This document shows positions 38,761 through 47,128 of a DNA stretch of 64,000 nt, piece by piece. The translations under genes were made by a program, and so were the position numbers. A model generated the notes under the pieces. The model made no database searches. It was not told where the DNA came from and saw only the letters and a list, made by a program, of their open reading frames with translations. The stretch's first letter is position 1. Each line of letters opens with the position of its first letter. Source of the DNA: Albimonas pacifica (GTDB taxonomy: Bacteria; Pseudomonadota; Alphaproteobacteria; Rhodobacterales; Rhodobacteraceae); NCBI RefSeq assembly GCF_900113695.1, contig NZ_FOQH01000013.1, positions 54,571 through 118,570 of the forward strand. The letters are read 5' to 3'.

Positions 38761-39035
38761 TACAGGCGCCCTGCGGGCGGGCTTGGCTGCGTCGCGCGGC
38801 TGGGGGCGCATCGAGAGATTGGCGAGGTTGGGAGCCTCCGGCGGGCTCCTGACTCACCAAAGAACAAGCCCGCGCCTGTCCTCCGGAGCCGTCTCTCGCT
38901 GATGGATGCCTGAGCGACTCGCCCGCCCCGGTCAAGGACAAGCCCCCCTGCGGGGGGTCGCTGCGCGATCCTTGACCGGGGCGGGCGAGCCGCTCTTTCC
39001 GGCATCCGCGAGAGACGGCTCCGGAGAACAGGCGC
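38761..39035. repeat. Dispersed structured repeat, copy 3
   Basis: Copy 3, between two plus-strand genes. Outer arms 38872-38899 and 39008-39035; inner arms 38912-38938 and 38969-38995 (one mismatch in 27). Here the inner end of the outer stem is CTCTCGC/GCGAGAG, in place of CCATCGC/GCGATGG in copies 1, 2 and 5, and the apical hairpin is CCCCCC/GGGGGG in place of CCGCG(C)/(G)CGCGG. All are compensated changes. The remaining bases to 39247 hold the promoter region of the next gene; I see no SAM-II riboswitch there. Confidence 0.88.
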
Positions 39036-39247
39036 TTTGCGGGGCGTGGCCGCCGGCGCGCCATGGGCGCGTGGGGCGGGCGTCGGGGGGGAGGCGCGGT
39101 GCGGCGGGGGACCCTGCGCGGGCGAGGAGCCTGTCGGCCGGGGGCGCCGTGGAGGGGTGGGAGCGGGCGCTTTTCTCCCTGTGCAGGGGGCGCGGGGTTC
39201 GGATAGGCTCCGCCCCGGTTCGCCGCAGACCCGGGAGGAGACAAGAA

Positions 39248-40549
39248 ATGACCGACGAGCAGGGGCCGCGCGCCTACGGCTTCGACACGCTGCAGATCCA
39301 TGCCGGCGCCCGGCCCGACCCCGCCACCGGGGCGCGCCAGACGCCGATCTACCAGAACACCGCCTATGTGTTCCGCGACGCCGAGCATGCCGCCGCGCTC
39401 TTCAACCTGCAGGAAGTGGGCTACATCTACTCGCGCCTGACCAACCCCACGGTCTCGGCGTTGCAGGAGCGGATCGCGACGCTGGAGGGCGGCGCAGGCG
39501 CGGTGTGCACCGGCTCGGGCCACGCGGCGCAGATCATGGCGCTGTTCCCGCTGATGAGCCCCGGCGACGACGTGGTGGTCTCGAACCGGCTCTATGGCGG
39601 CACGGTCACCCAGTTCTCCCAGACCTTCAAGCGCTTCGGCTGGAAGGCGAAATTCGTCGACATGGACAAGCCGGGCGAGGTGGCGCGCGCCTGCGGCAAG
39701 CGCACCAAGGCGATCTTCTGCGAGTCGATCTGCAACCCGGGCGGCTACGTCACCGACCTGCCGAAGATCGCGGCCGTGGCCGAGAAGAAGGGCCTGCCGC
39801 TGATCGTCGACAACACCTCGGCCACGCCCTACCTCTGCAAGCCCATCGAGATGGGGGCGACGCTGGTGGTGCACTCGACCACCAAGTACCTGTCGGGCTC
39901 GGGCCAGGCGATGGGCGGGGCGATCGTGGACTCGGGCGCCTTCGACTGGTCGGCCTCGGACCGCTATCCCTCGCTGAGCGAGCCGGAGCCCGCCTACCAC
40001 GGGCTGAAGTTCCACGAGACCTTCGGGCCGCTGGCCTTCACCTTCCACTCGATCGCCATCGGGCTGCGCGATCTGGGCATGACCCAGGCGCCGATGAACG
40101 CCTTCCTCACCCTGCTGGGGATCGAGACGCTGAGCCTGCGCATGGCGAAGCACGTCGAGAACGCGAAGAAGGTCGCCGAGTGGCTGGAGAACGACCCCCG
40201 GGTCGAGTCCGTCAGCTATGCGGGGCTGAAGTCCAGCCCCTACTACCGGCGCGCGCGGAAGATCTATCCCAAGGGCGCGGGCGGGCTGTTCACCTTCGCG
40301 GTGAAGGGCGGTTACGAGGCCTGCGTGAAGCTGGTGGACTCGGTGGAGATCTTCTCCCACGTGGCGAACCTGGGCGACACGCGGAGCCTCCTGATCCACT
40401 CCGCCTCGACCACCCACCGCCAGTTGACGCCCGAGCAGCAGGAGGCGGCCGGCGCGGGCCCCAACCGGGTGCGCATGTCCATCGGGATCGAGGACGCCGC
40501 CGACCTGATCGCCGATCTCGACCAGGCGCTGGCCAAGGCCACGGCCTGA
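39248..40549 (+). CDS. O-acetylhomoserine sulfhydrylase (MetY/Cys-Met PLP family)
   Basis: A 433-residue PLP enzyme that makes homocysteine (or methionine) from O-acetylhomoserine and sulfide or methanethiol. The N-terminus GFDTLQIHAGARPDPATGARQTPIYQNTAYVF is characteristic; the PLP Lys is in VVHSTTKYLSGSGQAMGG, and the Tyr/Arg pair in YIYSRLTNPTVSALQERIA. The C-terminal FSHVANLGDTRSLLIHSASTTH is the family block. The long insertion and length favour OAH sulfhydrylase over cystathionine gamma-synthase. GGGAGGAG precedes the start. Confidence 0.92.
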   Translation: MTDEQGPRAYGFDTLQIHAGARPDPATGARQTPIYQNTAYVFRDAEHAAALFNLQEVGYIYSRLTNPTVSALQERIATLEGGAGAVCTGSGHAAQIMALFPLMSPGDDVVVSNRLYGGTVTQFSQTFKRFGWKAKFVDMDKPGEVARACGKRTKAIFCESICNPGGYVTDLPKIAAVAEKKGLPLIVDNTSATPYLCKPIEMGATLVVHSTTKYLSGSGQAMGGAIVDSGAFDWSASDRYPSLSEPEPAYHGLKFHETFGPLAFTFHSIAIGLRDLGMTQAPMNAFLTLLGIETLSLRMAKHVENAKKVAEWLENDPRVESVSYAGLKSSPYYRRARKIYPKGAGGLFTFAVKGGYEACVKLVDSVEIFSHVANLGDTRSLLIHSASTTHRQLTPEQQEAAGAGPNRVRMSIGIEDAADLIADLDQALAKATA

Positions 40550-40551
40550 GC

Positions 40552-41439
40552 GTGAGCCGCCGCCTGCGCGCGATCCTGGCGGGGCTGACCGTCGCGGCCT
40601 GGGCCGCGGCGGGCGCCCCCGCGACGGCGCAGTCGGCGGACGGCTTCGCCGCCCCCGCGCCAGGGCTGCATGTCCCGGCGCCCAATCCCCGGCGAACGGC
40701 CGAGGCTCCGCCGCCCGCGGAAGCGCAGACGCCCGGGCCGGAGGCGGCCGACGCCGCGGGCGAGGGCGGCGAGACGGCCGCGGGCGCGCAGGCGGAGGCG
40801 GAGGCGGCGCCTCCCCCGGCCGCCGGGGCGGAGACGGCGCCCCCCCGGGCGGAGGCGGCGCCGGGCTTCGCCCCGCCGGCGCAGGGGCTTTTCGTGCCGC
40901 GGCCCAACCCGCGCGCGGCCCGCGCCTCGGCCGAGGTCTTCGCGCCGCCGGTGGAGACCGCCGAGGCCGAGGCGCAGGACGACGTCGCCGCCCTGCTGAT
41001 GCCCGCGCCGCGCCCGGACCGCGCGCAGCCCCGGCCGCCGGACGTCTTCGCGCCGCCGGCCAACGCCGCGCCCGGCGCCGCGCAGGCCGGCCCGCCGCCG
41101 CCGCTGGCGCGGCCGGGCGACGTGCCCGCACGCCCCGTCCGGGCGGCGGCCCGGCCTGCGGAGGTGGTCTCGCCGCCGGGCGAGGGACGCCTGCCCCAAG
41201 GCTCGGCGCCCCGCGCGCCGGAGGGAGCGACGGGCGGGCGGATGGACCTCGACGCCCTCTCGCTGATCGGGATCTTCGGGGACGTGAACGCGCCCCGGGC
41301 GCTGATCCGGCTGCCCTCGGGCGAGATCGCGAGGGTCTCGCAGGGGCAGGCGATCGGAGGGATGACGGTGACGCGGATCACCTCGGAAGGGGTGGCGGTC
41401 AGGTCGTCGGCGGGGCAGCGCATCCTGCGCATGCCGTGA
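40552..41439 (+). CDS. Exported Ala/Pro-rich protein with PilP-like C-terminal domain
   Basis: A 295-residue protein starting at GTG 40552, 2 bp after the preceding stop. Signal peptide about residues 1-25 (ending ATAQS). The middle is a disordered Ala/Pro/Glu region with a repeated motif (GLHVPAPNPRR, GLFVPRPNPRA). The last 65 residues, LSLIGIFGDVNAPRALIRLPSGEIARVSQGQAIGG and RITSEGVAVRSSAGQRILRMP, resemble the beta domain of PilP/GspC-type proteins. No pilus genes are nearby, so the role is unknown. A structured repeat begins about 4 bp after the stop. Confidence 0.75.
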   Translation: MSRRLRAILAGLTVAAWAAAGAPATAQSADGFAAPAPGLHVPAPNPRRTAEAPPPAEAQTPGPEAADAAGEGGETAAGAQAEAEAAPPPAAGAETAPPRAEAAPGFAPPAQGLFVPRPNPRAARASAEVFAPPVETAEAEAQDDVAALLMPAPRPDRAQPRPPDVFAPPANAAPGAAQAGPPPPLARPGDVPARPVRAAARPAEVVSPPGEGRLPQGSAPRAPEGATGGRMDLDALSLIGIFGDVNAPRALIRLPSGEIARVSQGQAIGGMTVTRITSEGVAVRSSAGQRILRMP

Positions 41440-41442
41440 TCG

Positions 41443-41717
41443 CGGAGGCGCCCTGCGGGCGGGCCTGGCTGAGTCGCGCCTGCGGGGAAGAGGGCGAGGG
41501 ACCGGGGAGGGCGGGCGCCTCCGGCGGGCTCCTGACTCACCCAAGAACAAGCCCGCGCCTGTCCTCCGGAGCCGTCTCTCGCCGATGGATGCCTGAGCGA
41601 CTCGTCCGAAGGGGGCAAGGACAAGCCGCGCAAGCGCGGTCGCTGCGCGATCCTTGACCCCTTCGGACGAGTCGCTCTTTTCGGCATCCGCGAGAGACGG
41701 CTCCGGAGAACAGGCGC
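41443..41717. repeat. Dispersed structured repeat, copy 4
   Basis: Copy 4, between convergent genes. Outer arms 41555-41582 and 41690-41717 (CTCTCGC/GCGAGAG type, as copy 3); inner arms 41595-41621 and 41651-41677 with one mismatch. The inner decamer is TCCGAAGGGG/CCCCTTCGGA against CCCGCCCCGG/CCGGGGCGGG in copies 1, 3 and 5: five positions differ and each is compensated on the other arm. This copy gives the strongest evidence that pairing is under selection or is actively maintained. Confidence 0.9.
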
Positions 41718-41837
41718 TCCCGGGAGGGCGTGGGGCCGGCCGGGCCCGGGGCGGGCGTGGCGATGGAGGCCGTGAGCGGCGCGGCGGGGCGGGCGGGGGC
41801 GCTTCGGCCGCTTCGCGGCCTGGCCCGGTGGGCAGGG

Positions 41838-41898
41838 CGCGCCTGCGGGACGTCCGGCGCTGCGCGCCTCCGGGACGTCTGACGCTGCGCGCCTCCGG
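41838..41898. repeat. Tandem 25-bp repeat
   Basis: Two 25-bp units (41838-41862, 41863-41887) of the form CGCGCCTGCGGGACGTCCGG plus CGCTG, differing at three bases, and the first 11 bp of a third. The surrounding region 41718-41981, between copy 4 and the amidohydrolase stop, has no other feature I can support. Confidence 0.75.
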
Positions 41899-41981
41899 CG
41901 CGACGGCGGGCGCGCCGCGGGCGGCGCCCGGGCCGCAGGCGCGACGGGAGACGCGGCGCCTGCGGCGGGGGAGGCCGCGCG

Positions 41982-42857
41982 TCAGGCGACGGCGGAGAGG
42001 AGGCGCTGGGCGTTCTCCTTGAGGATCAGGGGGCGGACCTCGTCGCGGAAGTCGGCCTGGTCGAAGGCGTTCAGCCACTTCTCGGGCGCGATCATCGGCC
42101 AGTCGGAGCCGAACAGCATCTTCTTCTTCAGCATCGTGTTGGCGTAGCGCACCAGGATCGGGGGGAAGTATTTCGGGCTCCAGCCCGAGAGGTCGATGTA
42201 GACGTTGGGCTTGTGCTGGGCGACCGAGAGCGCCTCCTCCTGCCAGGGGAAGCTGGGGTGGGCCAGGATGATCGGCATGTCGGGGAAATCCACCGCCACG
42301 TCGTCGATGTACATCGGGTTCGAGTACTTCAGCCGCATCCCGTTGCCGCCCTTCATGCCCGAGCCGACGCCGGTCTGGCCGGTGTGGAAGAGCGCCGGTT
42401 TTCCCGTCTCCGCAATGGCCTCGTAGAGCGTGTAGGCCATGCGGTCGTTGGGGTAGAACCCCTGCATGGTGGGGTGGAACTTGAAGCCCTGCACGCCGTG
42501 GTTCTCGACCAGGTTGCGGGCCTCGCGCGCGCCGAGCTTGCCCTTGGCCGGGTCGATCGAGGCGAAGGGGATCAGGATGTCGGAATGCTCGGCCGCCAGC
42601 TCCGCCACCTCCTCGTTGCGGTAGCGGCGGTAGCCGGTCTCGCGCTCCGCATCCACGGGGAAGATCACCGCGGCGATGTTGTGCTCGCGGTAGTGGGCGG
42701 CGGTCTGGGGGATCGTCGGCGGGTGGGTCCAGGGCGCGCCGAAGTATTTCGCCATCGTGGTCTGCAGGTCGTCGTAGCCGTCGTCGGAGTGGCAGCCGCA
42801 GGGTTCTTCCGCATGGGTGTGGAAGTCGATGGCGCGGACCTTGGAGAAATCGACCAT
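41982..42857 (-). CDS. Amidohydrolase-family protein of the hydroxycinnamate operon
   Basis: A 291-residue metal-dependent TIM-barrel hydrolase (amidohydrolase_2 type). Metal-site segments are AIDFHTHAEEPCGC (HxH), GFKFHPTMQGFYPND, PALFHTGQTGVGSG, ILAHPSFPWQEE and LFGSDWPMIAPE. It starts 11 bp after the feruloyl-CoA synthase stop and is last in the operon. In Agrobacterium a CoA-dependent beta-oxidative route for ferulate includes a beta-keto-acyl-CoA hydrolase that I recall belongs to this superfamily, so this gene is a candidate for that carbon-carbon cleavage. A decarboxylase or lactonase role is equally possible from sequence alone. Confidence 0.8.
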   Translation of the reverse strand: MVDFSKVRAIDFHTHAEEPCGCHSDDGYDDLQTTMAKYFGAPWTHPPTIPQTAAHYREHNIAAVIFPVDAERETGYRRYRNEEVAELAAEHSDILIPFASIDPAKGKLGAREARNLVENHGVQGFKFHPTMQGFYPNDRMAYTLYEAIAETGKPALFHTGQTGVGSGMKGGNGMRLKYSNPMYIDDVAVDFPDMPIILAHPSFPWQEEALSVAQHKPNVYIDLSGWSPKYFPPILVRYANTMLKKKMLFGSDWPMIAPEKWLNAFDQADFRDEVRPLILKENAQRLLSAVA

Positions 42858-42868
42858 TGCGTGCTCCT

Positions 42869-44695
42869 TCAGACCCGGATCAGGGCGGGGTCTTCGTTGT
42901 CATAGAGCCGCTCCAGCAGGGCGGCGCGGCGGGTCAGGATGCGGCGGGGGTTCAGCGAGCCCTTGTCGGTGATCTCGCCGTCCTTCAGCGAAGGCGGCTC
43001 GGCCAGGATCAGCGCGCGGGACACGCGGCGGGCCGAGCCGGTGGCGGCCTCGGCCAGGCGGTTCAGCACCGCCTCGATCTCGGCCTGGAGATGCGCGTCG
43101 ATCAGCGCGCCCTCGGAGGTGGTGGCGCCGCGCGCGCGGTCGGGGCGGGGGAAGATCATGAGGCCGATCTCGCCCCTGTCGTGACCGCAGATGACGACGT
43201 CCTGGACGAGGCCGCGCAGGGCGTCGAGCGCCTCCATCCGCAGCCGGCCGGCCTGCACCCAGGTGCCGGTGGTCAGCTTGAAGTCCTCCGAGACGCGGCC
43301 GTCGAAGGTCAGGCCGCGGGCGGGATCGTCGGGGTCCACGAAGCGCACGGCGTCGCCGGTGATCAGGAAGCCCTCCGCGTCGAAGGCGGCCGCGCTGCGC
43401 TCGGGGTCGCGGTGGTAGCCGGGCATCACGTTGGGGCCCTTCACCCGCAGCTCGCAGCGCATCTCGGCGTCGGGGATCAGCTTCGCCTCCACCCCCGGCA
43501 GCGGCACGCCGATGACGCCGGAGCGGCCGATGGGTTCATGGAGCATGATCGCGGCGGGGGCTGTCTCGGTCATCCCCCACGACGTGATCATCAGGGGCAG
43601 GCGGCCGCGGACCTCGAGCGCCATTTCCTCCAGCCGCGTCCACACGGCCTGGGGCAGGGAGGCGCCGGCGTAGAAGATCAGGTCGAGGTCGCGGAAATAG
43701 GCCTCGCGCAGCTCCCGGTCCGCCTCCATCGCCTGCACCAGCATCGAGAAGCCGACGGGGACGTTGAAGCTGATGGTGCCGCCGCGGGCGCGGATGTTGG
43801 CGGCCGAGGTCGCGAAGTCGGCGGCGGTGGGGCGGCCGTGGTCGATGCTCATCGTCCCCCCCAGCGCCAGCATCATGTTGATGTTGTGCGAGCCGCCGAA
43901 GACATGGTTCCAGGGCAGCCAGTCCACGATCCGCTGCGGCCGGTCCTTCAGGAACGGCAGCACCGAGAGCATCTGCGCCTGGTTCGCGCACATCATCCGC
44001 TGGGTGGTGAGCACCCCCTTGGGGTCGGAGCTGGAGCCGGAGGTGAACAGGATCTTCGCGACCGTGTCCGGGCCGACGCGCGCGTGGGCGGCCTCCAGCG
44101 CGGGGCCCGGCTCGCCGGCCAGCAGCTCGGCGAAGGGGGTTACGGGGCGCGGGGCGCCCTCGGGGGCCACGGCGACGATCTCGACGCCTTCGAAGACCGG
44201 CCGGGCCAGCGCCGAGGCGTAGCGGGCGGCGTCGGAGACGAAGGCCATCGCCGGGGCCAGCTTCCGAATGGCGTAGTCGAGGCGGGGCTGGGCCTCCTCG
44301 ATCAGGGAGTATTGCTCGGCCAGAGGCGATGTGGGGACGCCGGCGTACTGCGCCGCATAGGACAGGATCGCGTGGTCGACGCCGTTGCCCGAGAGGATCG
44401 CGATGGGCGTGTCGGGGCCGAGGCCACGGGCGACCAGCGACGCGGCCACGGCGCGGACCTGCGACAGGACCTGGGCGTAGGTCAGGTCCCGCCAACCCTC
44501 GCCCGCGCGCTCGGAAAGAAAGACCTGGCCCGGCGTCTCCTGCGCCCAGCGATGCAGCCAGACGGCGGTGGTCTCCACCGTCGGGTCGAGGGGCGCGGCG
44601 GTGGTCATGCGCAGGGCCTCGCCCCGCCGCTCGACCGCAGCGGAGGGGGGGACCAGGCGCAGGCCGGTGGTGGGGTCCTTGCCCGTGATGTCCAT
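42869..44695 (-). CDS. Feruloyl-CoA synthase
   Basis: A 608-residue AMP-forming acyl-CoA synthetase that activates ferulate, p-coumarate or related hydroxycinnamates. The adenylate loop is ILFTSGSSSDPKGVL, the A5-type motif ITSWGMTETAP and the hinge region LTFDGRVSEDFKLTTGTWVQ, in which this subfamily lacks the usual GRxKD form. The catalytic C-terminal Lys is plausibly in EITDKGSLNPRRIL. Context: crotonase, TRAP transporter and MarR regulator upstream on one strand. Highly likely an aromatic-acid CoA ligase; ferulate is the best guess. Confidence 0.88.
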   Translation of the reverse strand: MDITGKDPTTGLRLVPPSAAVERRGEALRMTTAAPLDPTVETTAVWLHRWAQETPGQVFLSERAGEGWRDLTYAQVLSQVRAVAASLVARGLGPDTPIAILSGNGVDHAILSYAAQYAGVPTSPLAEQYSLIEEAQPRLDYAIRKLAPAMAFVSDAARYASALARPVFEGVEIVAVAPEGAPRPVTPFAELLAGEPGPALEAAHARVGPDTVAKILFTSGSSSDPKGVLTTQRMMCANQAQMLSVLPFLKDRPQRIVDWLPWNHVFGGSHNINMMLALGGTMSIDHGRPTAADFATSAANIRARGGTISFNVPVGFSMLVQAMEADRELREAYFRDLDLIFYAGASLPQAVWTRLEEMALEVRGRLPLMITSWGMTETAPAAIMLHEPIGRSGVIGVPLPGVEAKLIPDAEMRCELRVKGPNVMPGYHRDPERSAAAFDAEGFLITGDAVRFVDPDDPARGLTFDGRVSEDFKLTTGTWVQAGRLRMEALDALRGLVQDVVICGHDRGEIGLMIFPRPDRARGATTSEGALIDAHLQAEIEAVLNRLAEAATGSARRVSRALILAEPPSLKDGEITDKGSLNPRRILTRRAALLERLYDNEDPALIRV

Positions 44696-44763
44696 CGTCT
44701 CGTCCTCCCGGAGGGCCGGTCTTGGCGCCGGCGCCGCCTTGCATGGGTCCGCCAGGGGCGGGG

Positions 44764-45228
44764 TCAGTCGGTGGCGCCGTCGATCCGGCGCAGGAGCGCG
44801 TGCAGGCGCTCGCGCTCCTCGGGGCTGAGGGCGGCGAAGAGGCGGGCCTCGTGCGCATGCACCAGCGCCTCGGCCCTGGCCCAGGCGCGGCGGCCCTTGA
44901 GGGTCACGCGCAGCGCGTAGCTGCGCCGGTCGCCCTTCACCCGGTTGCGGGCGATCAGGTCGGCGTTTTCCAGCTCGTCCACCAGCACCACCACGCCCGA
45001 GCGCTCGACCTTCAGGGCCTGGGCGAGCTGGGTCTGGGTGATGTCCGGATTCTCCAGGATCACCGCCAGCGCCGAGAAGGTGGCGACCCGCAGGCCGGCA
45101 GGGGCCAGCGTCTCGGTCATGTCGGCGCGCACCTTCATGTAGACGCGCTTCATGTTGTAGCCGGCGAACTGGCGGAGCCGCTCGTCGGTGACCTCCGCAG
45201 GGGCCGGGGCGGCCTTGGGCTCGGGCAT
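44764..45228 (-). CDS. MarR-family regulator of the hydroxycinnamate operon
   Basis: A 154-residue MarR protein with the winged-helix region ATFSALAVILENPDITQTQLAQALKVERSGVVVLVDELENADLIARNRVKGDRRSYALRVT (shown here by its two ends: ATFSALAVIL and GDRRSYALRVT) at about residues 48-108. It lies inside the operon between the TRAP genes and the CoA ligase. MarR repressors of hydroxycinnamate genes (FerR/HcaR type) usually respond to the hydroxycinnamoyl-CoA thioester. The dyad at 49179-49195 is a candidate operator. Confidence 0.88.
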   Translation of the reverse strand: MPEPKAAPAPAEVTDERLRQFAGYNMKRVYMKVRADMTETLAPAGLRVATFSALAVILENPDITQTQLAQALKVERSGVVVLVDELENADLIARNRVKGDRRSYALRVTLKGRRAWARAEALVHAHEARLFAALSPEERERLHALLRRIDGATD

Positions 45229-45239
45229 GGCGTCCTCCC

Positions 45240-46562
45240 TCAGCGGGCCACCGCCTGCACCAGCCAGAAGCTGAGCGCGGGGAAGGCGATCAGAAGCGAC
45301 AGGCGCAGGAACTCGGCGGCGATGAAGGGGGAGACCCCGCGGAAGATCGCGGCGGTGGGGATGTCGCGGGCCATGGCCGAGATCACGAACAGGTTCATGC
45401 CCACCGGCGGCGTGATCATGCCCATCTCGACCACCACCAGCGTGATGATGCCGAACCACAGGGCCTGCTCCTCGGGGCTCAGGCCGAAGTCGAGCGCCAT
45501 CACGGTCGGGAAGAACACCGGCACGGTCAGCAGGATCAGCGACAGGCTGTCCATCACGCAGCCCATCACCAGGTAGAAGGCCACGATGCAGAGAAGGACG
45601 GTCATCGGGGCGATGCCGGCCTCGCCGAACCAGGCCGCGACCTCCGTCGGCATCCGCGACAGGGCGAGGGCCACGTTGAACAGGTCCGCGCCGAAGACGA
45701 TGGCGAAGATCATCGCGGTCGAGGCCGCCGTCTCGATCAGGCTGTCGAGCAGCGCGCGCAGCGTCAGGGCGCCCTTCGCGAAGCCCGCGAGCAGGGTCAT
45801 GGCGACGCCGACCGAGGCGCCCTCGGCCGGGGTGAAGACCCCTCCGTAGATGCCGCCGAGCACGACGACGAAGATCGCCACGATATGCCAGATGCCGCCG
45901 AGCGCCCGCAGGCGCGTCGCCATGTCGGCGCCGTCGTGGGTGGGCCCCTCGGCGGGCCGAAGGCGGGTGTAGACGGCGATGGCGAGGCAGAAGCCGATCA
46001 CGGCCAGCGTGCCGGGGATGGTGGCGGCGAGGAACAGCTTGACGATGTTCTGCTCGGTCAGCAGGGCGTAGATGATCAGCACCACCGAGGGCGGGATCAG
46101 GATGCCCAGCGTGCCGCCTGCTGCGAGGGATCCCGCGGAAAGCGCCCCGGAATACCCGTGCCGCCGCATCTCGGGCAGGGCGACCTTGGCCATGGTCGAT
46201 GCGGTGGCGAGCGAGCTGCCCGAGATCGAGCCGAACATCGCGCAGCCCGCCACCGCGGCCATCGCGAGCCCGCCGCGGAAATGCCCGATCCAGGCGTTGG
46301 AGGCCGCGAACAAGGCCGCGGATATGCCCGTCTGCGTCGCCAGGTGCCCCATCAGGATGAACAGAGGCACGATGGCGAGCTCGTAGCTCATGAACTTGTC
46401 GGTCCAGGCGGTGGAGAGATAGGCCAGCAGCGCCTGGGGGCTGGCGAGCAGCACGTAGCCGCCCGCGCCCACGATCCCCATCGCCAGCGCGATCGGCGCG
46501 CGGGCGAAGATCGCCAGCAGCAGCACGATCACCATCACGAGGGCGAGCGTCGAGGGGCTCAC
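45240..46562 (-). CDS. TRAP transporter large membrane subunit (DctM type)
   Basis: A 440-residue polytopic membrane protein: IALAMGIVGAGGYVLLAS, IVPLFILMGHLATQTGIS, MFGSISGSSLATASTMAKVALPEM, GTLGILIPPSVVLIIYALLTEQ and GMITPPVGMNLFVISAMA. I start at GTG 46562, which overlaps the dctQ stop (GTGA); the longer open frame upstream is the dctQ region out of frame. Works with the DctQ and DctP proteins encoded next to it; likely substrates are hydroxycinnamates, inferred from the operon. Confidence 0.92.
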   Translation of the reverse strand: MSPSTLALVMVIVLLLAIFARAPIALAMGIVGAGGYVLLASPQALLAYLSTAWTDKFMSYELAIVPLFILMGHLATQTGISAALFAASNAWIGHFRGGLAMAAVAGCAMFGSISGSSLATASTMAKVALPEMRRHGYSGALSAGSLAAGGTLGILIPPSVVLIIYALLTEQNIVKLFLAATIPGTLAVIGFCLAIAVYTRLRPAEGPTHDGADMATRLRALGGIWHIVAIFVVVLGGIYGGVFTPAEGASVGVAMTLLAGFAKGALTLRALLDSLIETAASTAMIFAIVFGADLFNVALALSRMPTEVAAWFGEAGIAPMTVLLCIVAFYLVMGCVMDSLSLILLTVPVFFPTVMALDFGLSPEEQALWFGIITLVVVEMGMITPPVGMNLFVISAMARDIPTAAIFRGVSPFIAAEFLRLSLLIAFPALSFWLVQAVAR

Positions 46563-47128
46563 AGCGGCGCGCTCCCCGCGCCCGGCTCGGGCAGGCCCGC
46601 GAGCTGGCGCAGACCGGACTCGAGCGCCACCACCGCCGAAAGCGCCATGCCCGCCACGCCCGGCACGTAGACCCACCACACCGGGAAGCGCAGCAGCATG
46701 GTGCGGTCGCCGTAGTCGAGCATCACCTGCATCCCGTCCCACATCCGCCAGGCCAGCGCCGCCCAGGCGGCGGCGAAGAGCACGGTCCACAGGCCGTCGA
46801 TCCGCCGGACGCTCCGCTCGGGCGCCCAGGAGGTGAAGATGTCCACCATCACGTGACCCTTCTTGAGCTGGCACAGCGGCAGGAACAGCGCCGCGCAGGA
46901 GGCGCAGGCGAGCTCCACCATCTCGAAATCCCCGCGGATGCCGCCGACGCCCACGGTGCGCATCACCACCGAGGCGGTGACGGCCATCGACACCGCGAAG
47001 ATCGTCAGCCCGCCGGCGCCGGCGAAGACCAGGCACAGCCGCTCCAGCCAGCGGTGCAGGGCGGGCGACGGGCCGCCCGCCCCGGGGGAGGGCGGGCGAC
47101 CGCCCTCCCGGGTCCCGGTCCCTGCCAT
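46559..47128 (-). CDS. TRAP transporter small membrane subunit (DctQ type)
   Basis: A 189-residue, four-helix membrane protein. Helices are near residues 30-55 (LCLVFAGAGGLTIFAVSMAVTASVVMR), 70-90, 113-132 and 148-168. EMVELACASCAALFLPLCQLKKGHVMVD matches the DctQ signature. Its ATG overlaps the DctP stop by one base and its stop overlaps the dctM start by 4 bp. Confidence 0.9.
   Translation of the reverse strand: MAGTGTREGGRPPSPGAGGPSPALHRWLERLCLVFAGAGGLTIFAVSMAVTASVVMRTVGVGGIRGDFEMVELACASCAALFLPLCQLKKGHVMVDIFTSWAPERSVRRIDGLWTVLFAAAWAALAWRMWDGMQVMLDYGDRTMLLRFPVWWVYVPGVAGMALSAVVALESGLRQLAGLPEPGAGSAPL

Noticed and set aside
39036..39247. SAM-II riboswitch before the O-acetylhomoserine sulfhydrylase gene
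   Set aside because: This class is common before met genes in alphaproteobacteria, so I looked for its pseudoknot, but the conserved core sequence is not there.
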